In this document: positions 7,936-16,475 of the stretch, one piece after another
Position numbering within the stretch: position 1 is the first letter of the stretch
Layout of the letters: each line of letters opens with the position of its first letter
Source: Chloroflexota bacterium
GTDB taxonomy: Bacteria > Chloroflexota > Dehalococcoidia > Lucifugimonadales > UBA3495
NCBI GenBank assembly: GCA_028873965.1
Contig: JAPPMU010000028.1
Coordinates: 1 to 59,422 of the forward strand
Direction: 5' to 3'
DNA: 59,422 bases
Made by a program: the position numbers and the translations under genes
The notes under the pieces: model-generated
Database searches by the model: none
What the model saw: the letters and a program-made list of their open reading frames with translations, nothing else
Told to the model about the DNA's origin: nothing

Positions 7936-8730
7936 TCAGTTCTCATTTGCTGGCGCCGGTATGGTCAGTATGATCACCTTGCAACGTTCAGCCATGGCAA
8001 TAGCCTCTGGTGTACTACTGCTTCCAACCACGGCAGCGTGGACAGTTTGCCCGGTGACTTTTCGCAAAATATCTGCCCTGCTGGCGGCACGGGTCACGTC
8101 GCTGGGTTCTACGGTGATAGATATCTCCGCTGCGGCATGGACGGTATTACCAGTTCCATCTTGTCCGGTTATGACCAGATCGATACGGTTCAAGTCCTCG
8201 GCTTCGGCGTCGGTAATTTCATCAGAGTTGACGGCATTTGATACCAAGGGCCCGGGCTCCCAATCGGTGTGGGTAACAGCTGCGTTAATGATGTTCAGTT
8301 GCTTGCGGACGTGACGCTGCGCCAGTCGACTGGCCTCTTTCTCGTATCGTGCGCCGGTCAGATTGGCGACCCGGCCAGACAGGGTGGTCAGGTGCCCGTT
8401 CATCTGCGTTACGCGATCGTTGGTTTCCCGCTGCGCTTCGGATAAACCGGCGATGCTGGCGGTCAGATTGGAAACGTCAGTGCGTAGATTGTCGAGGCCT
8501 GTCGTAAGAGTGGCCAGTCGTGCCCGGTCCTCCTGAACCAAGCCCGCGACGGTTTGCACCAGCCGCTCGTGGGCGGCGGCGAGTTGGTCTGCCATCTCAC
8601 TGGCGACTTGCGCCGTGGTGGCGGCCAGTTCGCTGAATTTCTCGATAAGGGTCGCTATGTTCTGGCTATTTTCCATGGCCAGCTGAGCAACTTCAGGCAA
8701 AGTCTGCGGGGGAGTATCGGCGGTAGTCAT
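7936..8730 (-). CDS. coiled-coil protein with a possible degenerate PD-(D/E)XK-like C-terminal domain
   Basis: The 264-aa protein has about 130 N-terminal residues in a long coiled coil (repeating A/L/V heptads such as LATLTTGLDNLRTDVSNL). A compact C-terminal domain follows from L-T-G-A-R-Y-E-K-E-A onward. In it, I-D-L-V-I-T is followed about 20 residues later by A-A-E-I-S, the spacing of a PD-(D/E)XK core but with Ser in place of Lys. Known bacterial families join a coiled coil to such a nuclease-like fold; activity here is doubtful. ATG at 8730 follows AAGGA. Nuclease-like status is inference. Confidence 0.6.
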   Translation of the reverse strand: MTTADTPPQTLPEVAQLAMENSQNIATLIEKFSELAATTAQVASEMADQLAAAHERLVQTVAGLVQEDRARLATLTTGLDNLRTDVSNLTASIAGLSEAQRETNDRVTQMNGHLTTLSGRVANLTGARYEKEASRLAQRHVRKQLNIINAAVTHTDWEPGPLVSNAVNSDEITDAEAEDLNRIDLVITGQDGTGNTVHAAAEISITVEPSDVTRAASRADILRKVTGQTVHAAVVGSSSTPEAIAMAERCKVIILTIPAPANEN

Positions 8731-8789
8731 GGCGGATTCCTTCTGCGGCCGTGGCGCTATTTTACTATGGTAATGCGAATCATTCCCGG

Positions 8790-9809
8790 TCAGGCACTTT
8801 TAAAGTGCGGCATCACCTCGTCGGCGAACAGTTGCATCGACCTCCCGACTTCCTCGTTGCTCAACATTCCGCCGATGTTGAACCAGCACATGAATTCCTG
8901 GGGTTGGTACAGTTCCTGGTACTGCTTCAGCCGCTCGGTGACCCGCTGCGGATCGCCGATAGCGCCGAGCTCGTCGTATATGCCCTCATAGGTGAGCTGG
9001 CTGGCACGGCTGGATCCGCGCGAATTGTTCTGCATGCTTCGTAGGGTGCCCAGATAGTTGTTAACCGTCGGGGCGAAATCGGCTCTGGCGGCTTCGGAAG
9101 TCTCACCCACGTATACCGGCACGTTGACCACCACCTTCACCGCCGATTGGTCGTGTCCGTGCTCGGCCAGCGTGTCGCGGTAGTGGGCCAGCCCGTCGCT
9201 GACGCCTTGCACCGTGATGATCAGCGGGGTCACCAGGATGCTGTGGCCGAGGCTGCCCACCAGCGGGAAGGTATCGGCCCCGTTGGACGCAATGTACACC
9301 GGCGGATGGGGCTGCTGGATCGGCTTGGGTTCCAGGCGGATGCCTTCGGCCTGGTAGTACCGGCCGTTGTAGTCCAGCACGTCCTCCTTCCAGGCGCGCA
9401 GGGCCAGGTCCAGGCCCTCCACGAAGCGGTCGTTGCGTTCCTCGATGGGGATGCCGTAACCGCGGTAGTGGTTGGGGTTCGACCCGCGCCCGATGCCGAA
9501 AACGGCCCGTCCGCCCGACAGGACATCCAGGGTAGCCACCTCTTCCGCGATGCGCAGCGGATGATGCAGGGGCAGTAGGTTCACCGCGGTTCCGAGCATG
9601 ATCCGCTCGGTGGTCTGCGACAAAGCCGAGGCCATAAGCAAGGGCGCTGGCATGACCGAGAAGTGCCGGGCGAAGTGCAACTCAGCCAGCCAGGCCATGT
9701 CGTAGCCAAGTTTGTCGGCAAGTTGGACCTGCGCCATCACGTCCGCGTAACGGTCGGCCGGAGTTTGGCCCTCGCTGCAGGGGATTTGGTAGAAGACGCC
9801 GAACTGCAT
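8790..9809 (-). CDS. LLM-class flavin-dependent monooxygenase (luciferase-like)
   Basis: The 339-aa TIM-barrel flavoprotein belongs to the bacterial luciferase-like superfamily. The N-terminus is M-Q-F-G-V-F-Y-Q-I-P. It has the W-L-A-E-L-H-F segment, the A-T-L-D-V-L-S-G-G-R substrate/flavin loop and G-I-G-R-G, all standard for the family. ATG at 9809 follows GGGAG by 8 bases; an in-frame TTG at 9827 is less likely. It probably uses FMNH2 supplied by a separate reductase to oxidise an organic substrate, which cannot be named. Confidence 0.88.
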   Translation of the reverse strand: MQFGVFYQIPCSEGQTPADRYADVMAQVQLADKLGYDMAWLAELHFARHFSVMPAPLLMASALSQTTERIMLGTAVNLLPLHHPLRIAEEVATLDVLSGGRAVFGIGRGSNPNHYRGYGIPIEERNDRFVEGLDLALRAWKEDVLDYNGRYYQAEGIRLEPKPIQQPHPPVYIASNGADTFPLVGSLGHSILVTPLIITVQGVSDGLAHYRDTLAEHGHDQSAVKVVVNVPVYVGETSEAARADFAPTVNNYLGTLRSMQNNSRGSSRASQLTYEGIYDELGAIGDPQRVTERLKQYQELYQPQEFMCWFNIGGMLSNEEVGRSMQLFADEVMPHFKSA

Positions 9810-9860
9810 TTCATCGCTCCCGGCCAAGTCGGTGTGAGGCGAAACGGATTTGTGCGGTTG

Positions 9861-10283
9861 CTATGCGGGCTTGCCGGGATTGCTCCTGCTGATGTCTGGC
9901 GGCGGTTCGTCAAAAGTTTCGCCTCGCTCCTCGGCTTGTTCCCGGCGCCGGAGCCATTCTCTCCAAAGTCGATTGGCGTCATCCTTGCCCCTCTGGTACG
10001 TCCGCTTTTCAAAAATCGTTGCGAATACCATTCTCATTGCCTCCATAAGCGGCCAGGTCGCGGCCAGCGCCCAGGCCACGATTTGGCCGCCATCGTCAAA
10101 GACCCTCTCCGCGGTCAACTGCCACGTCTCCGGCTGGTGATTGTAGGTAATCAACAGTATGTCTATCGCGATTGCTGCCGCTATGGCCAGGTAGAACGCG
10201 ACGAAGGCTTGTGCGGCCCGTTCCGGCGGCACGCTGGGGATGCCGATCCATCCCGTCCGGTCATTCTGCTGTGGTGACATCAT
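9861..10283 (-). CDS. small membrane protein coupled to the carboxylase gene
   Basis: The 140-aa protein has two hydrophobic segments (around A-F-V-A-F-Y-L-A-I-A and I-V-A-W-A-L-A-A-T-W) and a highly charged Arg/Glu-rich C-terminal tail. Its ATG overlaps the stop of the upstream carboxylase gene in the form TAATG, implying translational coupling. No known family was recognised. The coupling hints at a role with the carboxylase but no function can be given. Confidence 0.6.
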   Translation of the reverse strand: MMSPQQNDRTGWIGIPSVPPERAAQAFVAFYLAIAAAIAIDILLITYNHQPETWQLTAERVFDDGGQIVAWALAATWPLMEAMRMVFATIFEKRTYQRGKDDANRLWREWLRRREQAEERGETFDEPPPDISRSNPGKPA

Positions 10284-11851
10284 TATAGCGGGATGTTGCC
10301 GTGTTTCTTGGCCGGCAGGGTGTCCCGCTTGTTCTGCAGCATCTCCAGGGCGCGGATGACGGTGGCCCGGGTGGACGCAGGATCGATCACGTCGTCCAGG
10401 TAGCCGCGGTTGGCAGCGACGTAGGGGTTGGTGAAGCGCTCCTGGTAGTCGGCGATGAGTTCGGCGCGACGGGCGTCCGGGTCATCGGCGTTGCCGATCT
10501 CCTCACGGTAGATGATGTTCACCGCTCCGTCCGGGCCCATAACGGCGATCTCGGCGCTGGGCCAGGCGAGGTTAACGTCGGAGCGGAGATGCTTGCTGCT
10601 CATGACAATGTACGCGCCGCCGTAGGCCTTGCGCGTGATCAGCGCCACCTTGGGCACGGTCGCCTCCGCGTAGGCGTAGATCAGCTTTGCGCCGTGGCGG
10701 ATTATGCCGCCGTACTCCTGCTCCGTCCCCGGCATGAATCCCGGCACGTCCACCAGGGTAACCAGCGGCACGTTGAAGCAGTCGCAGAACCGCACGAAGC
10801 GAGCCGCCTTGGCCGACGCGTTGATGTCCAGCACGCCGGCCAGGTATGCCGGCTGGTTGCCGACCAGTCCCACGGTGCGCCCGGCCATCCTGGCGAAACC
10901 CACCACGACGTTGGGTGCGTACCCGGCCTGGACCTCCATGAAGTCTTCATCGTCGACGATGTGGTACATGATTTCGCGAATGTCGTAGGGCCTGTTCGGC
11001 TCATCCGGAACGATACCGCGCAAGGCTTCATCGGTGCGGTCAACGGGGTCGCCGGAGCGGTATCCGGGCGGGTCGTCGAGGTTATTCAGCGGCAGGAAGG
11101 AGATCAGCCGGCGCAGTTCCTCCAGGCACTCTTCTTCGGAGTCCGATACGAAGTGCGCCACGCCACTGCGCGCCGCGTGGGCGTCGGCGCCGCCCAACTG
11201 CTCGTGAGTCACGTCCTCGCCGGTGACGGCGCGAACCACGTCGGGCCCGGTGATGTACATCTGGCCGGTTCCCCGAACCATGAAGATGAAGTCGGTGATG
11301 GCCGGCGAGTAAACGGCGCCTCCCGCCGACGGGCCCATGATGACCGAGATCTGGGGAACCACGCCGGAGTACATGGTGTTGCGCAGGAAAATGTCGCCGT
11401 AGGCGGCCAGGCTCAACGCGCCTTCCTGGATGCGGGCGCCGCCGGAGTCGCAGATGCCGATCATCGGGCAGCCCGTTTTGGCGGCCAGGTCCATCACCTT
11501 GCAGATCTTCTGGCCCACCACTTCGGAAAGCGAACCACCGAATACAGTGAAGTCCTGGGCGTAGGCGAAGACCTGGCGGCCGTCGATGTTGCCGTAGCCG
11601 GTAACTACGGCGTCGCCGAGGAAGGTGCGATCAGCCAGGCCGAAGTCGGTGGTGCGGTGGGTGACGAAACGGTCGATCTCGGTGAACGTGCCATCGTCCA
11701 TCAGGGCGTTCAGCCGTTCGCGGGCGGTCATCTTGCCCCGCTGGTGCTGCTGGTCGATGCGACGTTGGCCGCCTCCCAGCGCCGCCTGATCCTGGAGGCG
11801 GAGCAGGTTTTCCAAACCCGGGTCGGTGAGAGCTTCTTCTGGTGTGGACAA
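10283..11851 (-). CDS. pccB: acyl-CoA (propionyl-CoA-type) carboxylase, carboxyltransferase beta subunit
   Basis: Transfers CO2 from carboxybiotin to an acyl-CoA such as propionyl-CoA. The 522-aa protein has both crotonase-like halves: N-half [13 protein letters not shown] and [13 protein letters not shown]-half V-D-V-P-G-F-M-P-G and [14 protein letters not shown] at 11851 is selected because GGAGG lies exactly 6 bases upstream; a TTG at 11899 has no such site. The length then matches the family. No biotin carboxylase alpha subunit lies in the window. The next gene is coupled to its stop. Confidence 0.92.
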   Translation of the reverse strand: MSTPEEALTDPGLENLLRLQDQAALGGGQRRIDQQHQRGKMTARERLNALMDDGTFTEIDRFVTHRTTDFGLADRTFLGDAVVTGYGNIDGRQVFAYAQDFTVFGGSLSEVVGQKICKVMDLAAKTGCPMIGICDSGGARIQEGALSLAAYGDIFLRNTMYSGVVPQISVIMGPSAGGAVYSPAITDFIFMVRGTGQMYITGPDVVRAVTGEDVTHEQLGGADAHAARSGVAHFVSDSEEECLEELRRLISFLPLNNLDDPPGYRSGDPVDRTDEALRGIVPDEPNRPYDIREIMYHIVDDEDFMEVQAGYAPNVVVGFARMAGRTVGLVGNQPAYLAGVLDINASAKAARFVRFCDCFNVPLVTLVDVPGFMPGTEQEYGGIIRHGAKLIYAYAEATVPKVALITRKAYGGAYIVMSSKHLRSDVNLAWPSAEIAVMGPDGAVNIIYREEIGNADDPDARRAELIADYQERFTNPYVAANRGYLDDVIDPASTRATVIRALEMLQNKRDTLPAKKHGNIPL

Positions 11852-11937
11852 TTCCGGCCTCCGTGGACGATGCAAAGGATACGCTCGGCATGGCGGCAAA
11901 ACCCGGGCGGCGTTTCGTGATGTCTTAGGCGGCTAAG

Positions 11938-11943
11938 TATAAT
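11938..11943 (+). promoter_or_regulatory. candidate -10 box of folP-folK
   Basis: A perfect TATAAT lies 40 bases before the preferred folP start (TTG at 11984). If it is the -10 hexamer, an ATG at 11942 that overlaps it cannot be the start. The -35 region is weak (CGTGAT at 17 bp). Confidence 0.5.
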
Positions 11944-11983
11944 GGTTCCGGGAATCCCGCGCCTTGCGACACTGGAGAAGGAA

Positions 11984-12862
11984 TTGACGCCATACCGTCC
12001 ACCCGCGCAACGCAATGCGCCCGACCTCGCGGTCACTGGTGGCGAACCCCTGGTTTGGGGCCGGCGCACCTACGTGATGGGCATCATCAACCTGGCGCCC
12101 GACTCCTTCTCCGGGGACGGCCTGTCCGGCGACGTGCAAGCCGCGGTCGATCAGGCGCTGCGAATGGAAGCCGACGGCGCGGACATGCTGGATGTGGGCG
12201 CGGAATCGACGCGCCCGGGCAGCACGCCAATCTCGGCGTCGGCGGAGGCGGAACGGCTGCTGCCGGCCTTGGGGGCAATTTGCCGCGCCGTGCGGATCCC
12301 GGTCAGCGTGGACACCTACAAGGCGCCGGTGGCGCGTCGGGCGATTGCGGCCGGCGCGTCGCTGGTCAACGACGTCTGGGGGCTGTTGGCCGACGGGAAC
12401 ATGGCGCGAGTCATCGCGGACGCCGGAGTCCCGGCCGTCCTGATGCACAACCGGCGGGAAGCGATTTACGACGACCTGGTGCCCGACGTGATCGCCGGGC
12501 TGCGTCGTATCGCCGAAATAGCGCGCAAAGCCGGCATTGCCGATCATAATGTCATCCTCGACCCGGGCATCGGGTTCGGAAAGACGGCTGACCACAACTT
12601 GGAACTGTTGCGGCGACTGCCCGAACTGCGGGAGATCGGCTATCCGCTGCTGCTGGGCGTATCGCGCAAGTCCACCATCGGGCGCGTGCTGGGATTACCG
12701 GAGGACGACCGTGTAGAAGGAACCGCGGCAGCCGTAGCCATGAGCATCGCCGGCGGCGCCGACATCGTGCGAGTGCACGACGTGAAGCAGATGGTCCGGG
12801 TGGCCCGCATGACCGATGCCATCATGCGCGAATGGAGGCCCAACGGATGGCCGAACCGGTAA
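11984..12862 (+). CDS. folP: dihydropteroate synthase
   Basis: Joins p-aminobenzoate to the pterin pyrophosphate to make dihydropteroate in folate synthesis. The 292-aa TIM barrel has M-G-I-I-N-L-A-P-D-S-F-S-G-D-G, G-A-D-M-L-D-V-G-A-E-S-T-R-P-G and L-D-P-G-I-G-F-G-K-T, with G-V-S-R-K-S near the C-terminus. Asn replaces the common N-x-T-P-D-S-F by N-L-A-P-D-S-F, a conservative variant. TTG at 11984 is preferred over ATG 11942 because GGAGAAGGA lies just upstream and TATAAT overlaps the ATG. It overlaps folK by 16 bases. Confidence 0.94.
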   Translation: MTPYRPPAQRNAPDLAVTGGEPLVWGRRTYVMGIINLAPDSFSGDGLSGDVQAAVDQALRMEADGADMLDVGAESTRPGSTPISASAEAERLLPALGAICRAVRIPVSVDTYKAPVARRAIAAGASLVNDVWGLLADGNMARVIADAGVPAVLMHNRREAIYDDLVPDVIAGLRRIAEIARKAGIADHNVILDPGIGFGKTADHNLELLRRLPELREIGYPLLLGVSRKSTIGRVLGLPEDDRVEGTAAAVAMSIAGGADIVRVHDVKQMVRVARMTDAIMREWRPNGWPNR

Positions 12863-13362
12863 CAACCTACCTATGCCTGGGCGGCAATCTGGGCGACCGC
12901 ATGGCGGCGCTGACGGATGCGTTGCGGCTCCTTGACGCCACGCCGGGGATGCGCTGCACCGCGTGCTCGTCGGTGTACGAAACGGAGCCGTGGGGGGTGA
13001 GCAATCAGCCTAGCTTCCTGAACCTGGTCGCCGCCTACGAGACCACCCTGTCGCCGGTAGACCTGCTCGCGGCGTGCAAGACGGTGGAGGAAACCGTGGG
13101 CCGTGTCGCCTCGTACCGCTGGGGGCCGCGCCTGATTGACGTTGACATCCTGCTCTACGGCAGCAAGGTGGTGGATTCAGTTGAACCGGACTTACAGGTA
13201 CCGCATCCGCGCATGGCCCAGCGAGCCTTCGCGCTGGTCCCGCTGGCAGAGATTGCGCCGCATGCAATAGTGCCGCCGCAGGGCGATACTGTGCGGCTGC
13301 TGCTGGATGAAGTGGACGGCAAGGATGGCGTGGCGCGGTGGGGGGCACTGCCTGACCGCTAG
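12847..13362 (+). CDS. folK: 2-amino-4-hydroxy-6-hydroxymethyldihydropteridine pyrophosphokinase
   Basis: Supplies the pyrophosphorylated pterin used by FolP, the gene it overlaps. The 171-aa protein has Y-L-C-L-G-G-N-L-G-D-R at the N-terminus, E-T-E-P-W-G-V, and the ATP/Mg motif R-W-G-P-R-L-I-D-V-D-I-L-L, followed by V-P-H-P-R-M. ATG at 12847 has GGAGG eight bases upstream inside folP. Its stop codon overlaps by four bases with the convergent nucleotidyltransferase gene. Confidence 0.94.
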   Translation: MAEPVTTYLCLGGNLGDRMAALTDALRLLDATPGMRCTACSSVYETEPWGVSNQPSFLNLVAAYETTLSPVDLLAACKTVEETVGRVASYRWGPRLIDVDILLYGSKVVDSVEPDLQVPHPRMAQRAFALVPLAEIAPHAIVPPQGDTVRLLLDEVDGKDGVARWGALPDR

Positions 13363-14180
13363 GGGTCGTTGACACTGCGCAGCCGCTCTGCAACTACGCG
13401 CTGGAAACCGCAAACCGTTTCCAACAACCCCTGACGGTCCTCAATCGGCTGCGGTTTCGGATCATACTTGCTTCCCCGAGCGTACGCGCTCAACCATGCC
13501 AGATGCTCCGGCAGGTCGATGCCCAGGGCGCGGCCCGCAGCCCGTTCGGTGGCCCTGACTTCCGCCATCAGGTCTTGCAGTTCGTGGGTAGTCGAATACC
13601 TGCCGCCCAACGCTGCGGTGAGCGCCTTCAGGGTGTGCTCAATGGTTTGCTGGGCGTTGTAGCCAACTACCTGGTCACCCCGTCCAGCTGCAACTACAAG
13701 TTCCAGGGTAGCGCAGTGCTCTTCGGCGTCGTACAGCCGGAGCGCAACTTCTTCACGTCGAGCATCGTCGTCATAGTGCAGCCTCTGGTGTGCCATCCGG
13801 TTTCCATCCAGTGTTATGCCGTACTCAGCGACCCGGGAGGCCAGGCGGTTGATGCTGGGCAATTCGTCATCAAATTGCCGGGCGGTGTATTGGACCACAT
13901 CCACGTGCAGCAAATGCCCGTAAATCCGCCGGACGGTTTCGCTCGCCACGTCGTGGGCGGCCCGTTCCCGCTCCGGGTTTTTGGAATTGTCGCCCACGAT
14001 CAGCATCAGGTCGATATCGGAGTCCGCCCGGTAGTCGCCCCGGGCCCGGCTCCCGAACAGTATCACCGCTTCCGGCTCCAGGGCTTCATAGACGGCTTGG
14101 CCCACTGCCAGGGCGCGTCGGTCAAATTCTTGATGGCTGACGCGATCCATGCGCGCCATTCCGATGTTAGCATTGGTCAT
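13359..14180 (-). CDS. single-chain nucleotidyltransferase (MNT)-HEPN protein
   Basis: The 273-aa protein fuses two domains usually encoded as separate toxin-antitoxin subunits. The N-terminal half is a minimal nucleotidyltransferase with I-L-F-G-S-R-A-R-G-D-Y and S-D-I-D-L. The C-terminal half (from about residue 135) is a HEPN domain with A-E-E-H, N-A-Q-Q-T-I-E-H-T-L-K-A-L and R-Y-S-T-T-H-E-L, which fits the R-x4-H HEPN motif. ATG at 14180 is chosen as it lies downstream of a TATAAT at 14220-14225; ATG 14213 would be almost leaderless. It could be a self-regulated toxin-antitoxin chain or an aminoglycoside-nucleotidyltransferase-like enzyme. Confidence 0.82.
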   Translation of the reverse strand: MTNANIGMARMDRVSHQEFDRRALAVGQAVYEALEPEAVILFGSRARGDYRADSDIDLMLIVGDNSKNPERERAAHDVASETVRRIYGHLLHVDVVQYTARQFDDELPSINRLASRVAEYGITLDGNRMAHQRLHYDDDARREEVALRLYDAEEHCATLELVVAAGRGDQVVGYNAQQTIEHTLKALTAALGGRYSTTHELQDLMAEVRATERAAGRALGIDLPEHLAWLSAYARGSKYDPKPQPIEDRQGLLETVCGFQRVVAERLRSVNDP

Positions 14181-14219
14181 GGTTATCTCGTCCGCGCGGC
14201 CTTCCGCTCCCATCCATTC

Positions 14220-14225
14220 ATTATA
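14220..14225 (-). promoter_or_regulatory. candidate -10 box of the MNT-HEPN gene
   Basis: On the minus strand this reads TATAAT, 39 bases before the ATG at 14180. The predicted transcription start falls near 14213. Confidence 0.45.
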
Positions 14226-14340
14226 GTCATAGTCTGGGCAGCCGGTGGATACGCCCTGTTGCCGCGCCCAAAGCGCATTAAAGCGCACGGCCGCCGCCGG
14301 GCGACCCGTGCGGCGGCCGATTGCGTTACGTACCGGCGCG

Positions 14341-15552
14341 CTACTGGCTGCAGAACGGCAAACCGAGGTCGTCAAAGTCGTTCTCCGCAACCCGTTGCAA
14401 GCCCAGCGGGACGCAGCCGGTCAGTTGGTTGCCCGCGAGCCGGATTATTGTCAGGTTGACCAAGTCCCCCAACTCCGCGGGTATATTCCCGGTCAGCCGG
14501 TTATTGTGGAGCCACAACTGTTCCAGGCCAATCAGCATGCCCAGTTGAGACGGTATTGCACCTTCCAGTTGGTTCGTGTCGAGGGCCAGTCGCTCCAAGT
14601 TGGATAGGTTGCCCAATTCGGAAGGAATCGGCCCGGTCAGCTGGTTGCTTGTCAGGTACAACCGTCCCATATTAGACAGGTTGCCTAGCTGGGATGGTAT
14701 CGTCCCGTCCAGCTGGTTGTTGCCGAGGGACAGATACGTCAGGTTTGTGAGGTCCGTCAACTCCGATGGTATCGTCCCGGTGCACGAGGTGCTCGCAAGG
14801 TTCAATTGTTCCAGATTGGCCAGGCTGCCCAGCCACACGGGAATGGGTCCTTCGGTCAACTCGTTATCCGACAGGTTCAGATGCGTCAGGTTCGTGAGAC
14901 GCGCCAAGTCCGCGGGTATCTGTCCAGTCAGCTGGTTGTCGGCCAGCCAGAGAACCTCCAGGTTGCTCAAAGGACCGACCCACGCAGGTATATTCCCGGT
15001 GAGCCCGTTCCCCCAGAGTGACAAATGGGTGAGATCGGAGAGCATCGCCAACTCGGGCGGTATGGGCCCGGTGAGGCCGTTTTCCTCAATATCGAGTTCG
15101 GTGACGCGGCCACTCGCGTCGGTGGTTACGCCGTGCCATTGTCCAACTGGAGCGTCGCTCAGCCAGTTGGTGCGGTTGGTCCAGTTGGCGCCGCCCGTGG
15201 TGTTGTAGAAGGCGACCAATGCGGCTCTATCCGTGCCGGCATCGGTATCCCCTCCGGATCCGTCGGAGCACTCCCCGGTGGGGAGGACGATGCCCGGTGG
15301 CAGGGTGTCCCGCCCCGGCAAGAACTGCCAGCGAGGGTTGCTGGGCCAGAAGAATTCGCTGCTGACGCTTCCGCCGCCGCCACTATCGACGAAGTCGTTG
15401 CTGGTCAGAACGGTGAAGGCGTGGCGTGCGCCCAGAGCGATTCGCCGGACGGTGTACTCAGCGCGCCCGTTGCTGATCGGTATGTTCCGCGCGTTTACAT
15501 CGACATAGACGAACGCTTCAATCCATTCTTGCGTGCAGCTCGCCTTGGCCAA
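14341..15552 (-). pseudogene. 5'-truncated plant-type leucine-rich-repeat surface protein
   Basis: The 403-codon frame has a short beta-rich piece (W-I-E-A-F-V-Y-V-D-V...A-F-T-V-L-T-S-N-D-F-V), a P-S-N-P-R-W-Q-F-L-P-G linker, then D-R-A-A-L-V-A-F-Y-N-T-T-G-G-A-N-W. About nine to ten LRRs of the L-T-G-x-I-P type follow to a Cys-containing cap. Such proteins are normally secreted, but this frame has no signal peptide. Upstream it is closed by an in-frame TAA just before a TTG and abuts a peptide-binding-protein remnant in another frame. It appears to be the 3' part of a broken gene; expression as a cytosolic fragment cannot be excluded. Confidence 0.72.
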
Positions 15553-15859
15553 GTGTTAATCGATCTCCATAGTGTCGGTAGGTGAAGACGTCGTCGGCGT
15601 CGAAGTCCTCGCCGTCGCGCCATTTCACGCCCGGGCGGAGGTTAAAGGTCCAGGTGCGGCCATCCGAGGAGTGAGTCCAGGATTCGGCCAGGGCCGGTTC
15701 GATCTCGTTGTCCGGCCAGGAGATGCCGGTGAGCCCCTCGTGGATGTAACTGATGACGATACCGGAGTAGGCGTCATCGACGTGTATCGGGTTGTAGGTG
15801 TGGGGTTCTACGGCCATGGGCAGGGTGAGTGTGCCTCCCCTTTGACCGACTTCAAGCAC
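15518..15859 (-). pseudogene. remnant of a family-5 peptide/solute-binding protein
   Basis: A short frame reads E-V-G-Q-R-G-G-T-L-T-L-P, then E-P-A-L-A-E-S-W-T-H-S-S-D-G-R-T-W-T-F, then R-P-G-V-K-W-R-D-G and D-A-D-D-V-F-T-Y. This is the N-terminal signature of SBP_bac_5 proteins, comparable with the intact gene at 33662. Homology stops after about 100 residues, where it runs into the LRR remnant. No signal peptide is in frame and upstream codons include a TAG. Confidence 0.7.
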
Positions 15860-15875
15860 GAAGTTGTCTGCGTTC

Positions 15876-16372
15876 TGCTAGAGGTCCGTAGGGACGTCGC
15901 GGTGCGCGGTTTCCAGGTGCGGGTATTGCTGGGCTGGGAACGCGCTGGCGGGACGTGTCCCAATACGTCGATGCAGGGGGCCTCCTGCTCCTCGGGGAAT
16001 ATCACCTGCGTCGGCTTGGCGGCATCCTCGGCCGGCGCCCGACTTGCGCACTATCAGGTAGCAAACCTCGTCCGGGGAGTTGGCTACGTATCCGTCGTCG
16101 GTGGTGGGGCAAGCGCGAATGGTGGTGTAGCCGTTCCTGTCGGAACCGCGTATGACGAATCAGCGGTCGCCGTCGGGGTCAGTCAAGAAGTCCTGGTAAG
16201 CGATGGGACCACGGTCCTCTTGCTGTAACAGCCCATCGTAAGCCTGCCCTGGCCAGTAACCGGGCCACGCCGGGTCGGCTGCCGCGTCGTCCACCGGAAG
16301 AGCCAGTGCTCCTACCGCCGCGCCAACCAGGCACGCAATGACGACGATGCTGATTCTTATCAACTTCGCCAC
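15876..16372 (-). pseudogene. decayed secreted-protein gene with in-frame TGA and frameshift
   Basis: GTG at 16372 (preceded by GGGGGA) opens a good signal peptide (K-L-I-R-I-S-I-V-V-I-A-C-L-V-G-A-A-V) followed by a mature region. A TGA at 16160-16162 interrupts it after D-P-D-G-D-R. The same frame then continues F-V-I-R-G-S-D-R-N-G-Y-T-T-I-R-A-C for about 40 codons. A shift into another frame near 16030 gives I-F-P-E-E-Q-E-A-P-C-I-D-V-L-G-H. The TGA most simply replaces TGG. The protein family is not recognised. Confidence 0.6.
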
Positions 16373-16434
16373 AGTTCCCCCTTGTGAAATGGATCTATCC
16401 CGCAATTTTGAGTATCAAAATGTCCGGCGCCCAT

Positions 16435-16440
16435 TATAAT
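16435..16440 (+). promoter_or_regulatory. candidate -10 box of ggt
   Basis: A perfect TATAAT, 35 bases before the ggt ATG. No convincing -35 hexamer at 16-18 bp. Confidence 0.5.
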
Positions 16441-16475
16441 CAGGGGGTCAACCCGCTACCCAGGAGGGCCGCGTC

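Noticed and set aside
16160..16162. Third in-frame TGA as a selenocysteine codon
   Set aside because: The downstream frame is broken again about 130 bases later, the position does not match a known redox Cys, and a TGG to TGA change explains it.
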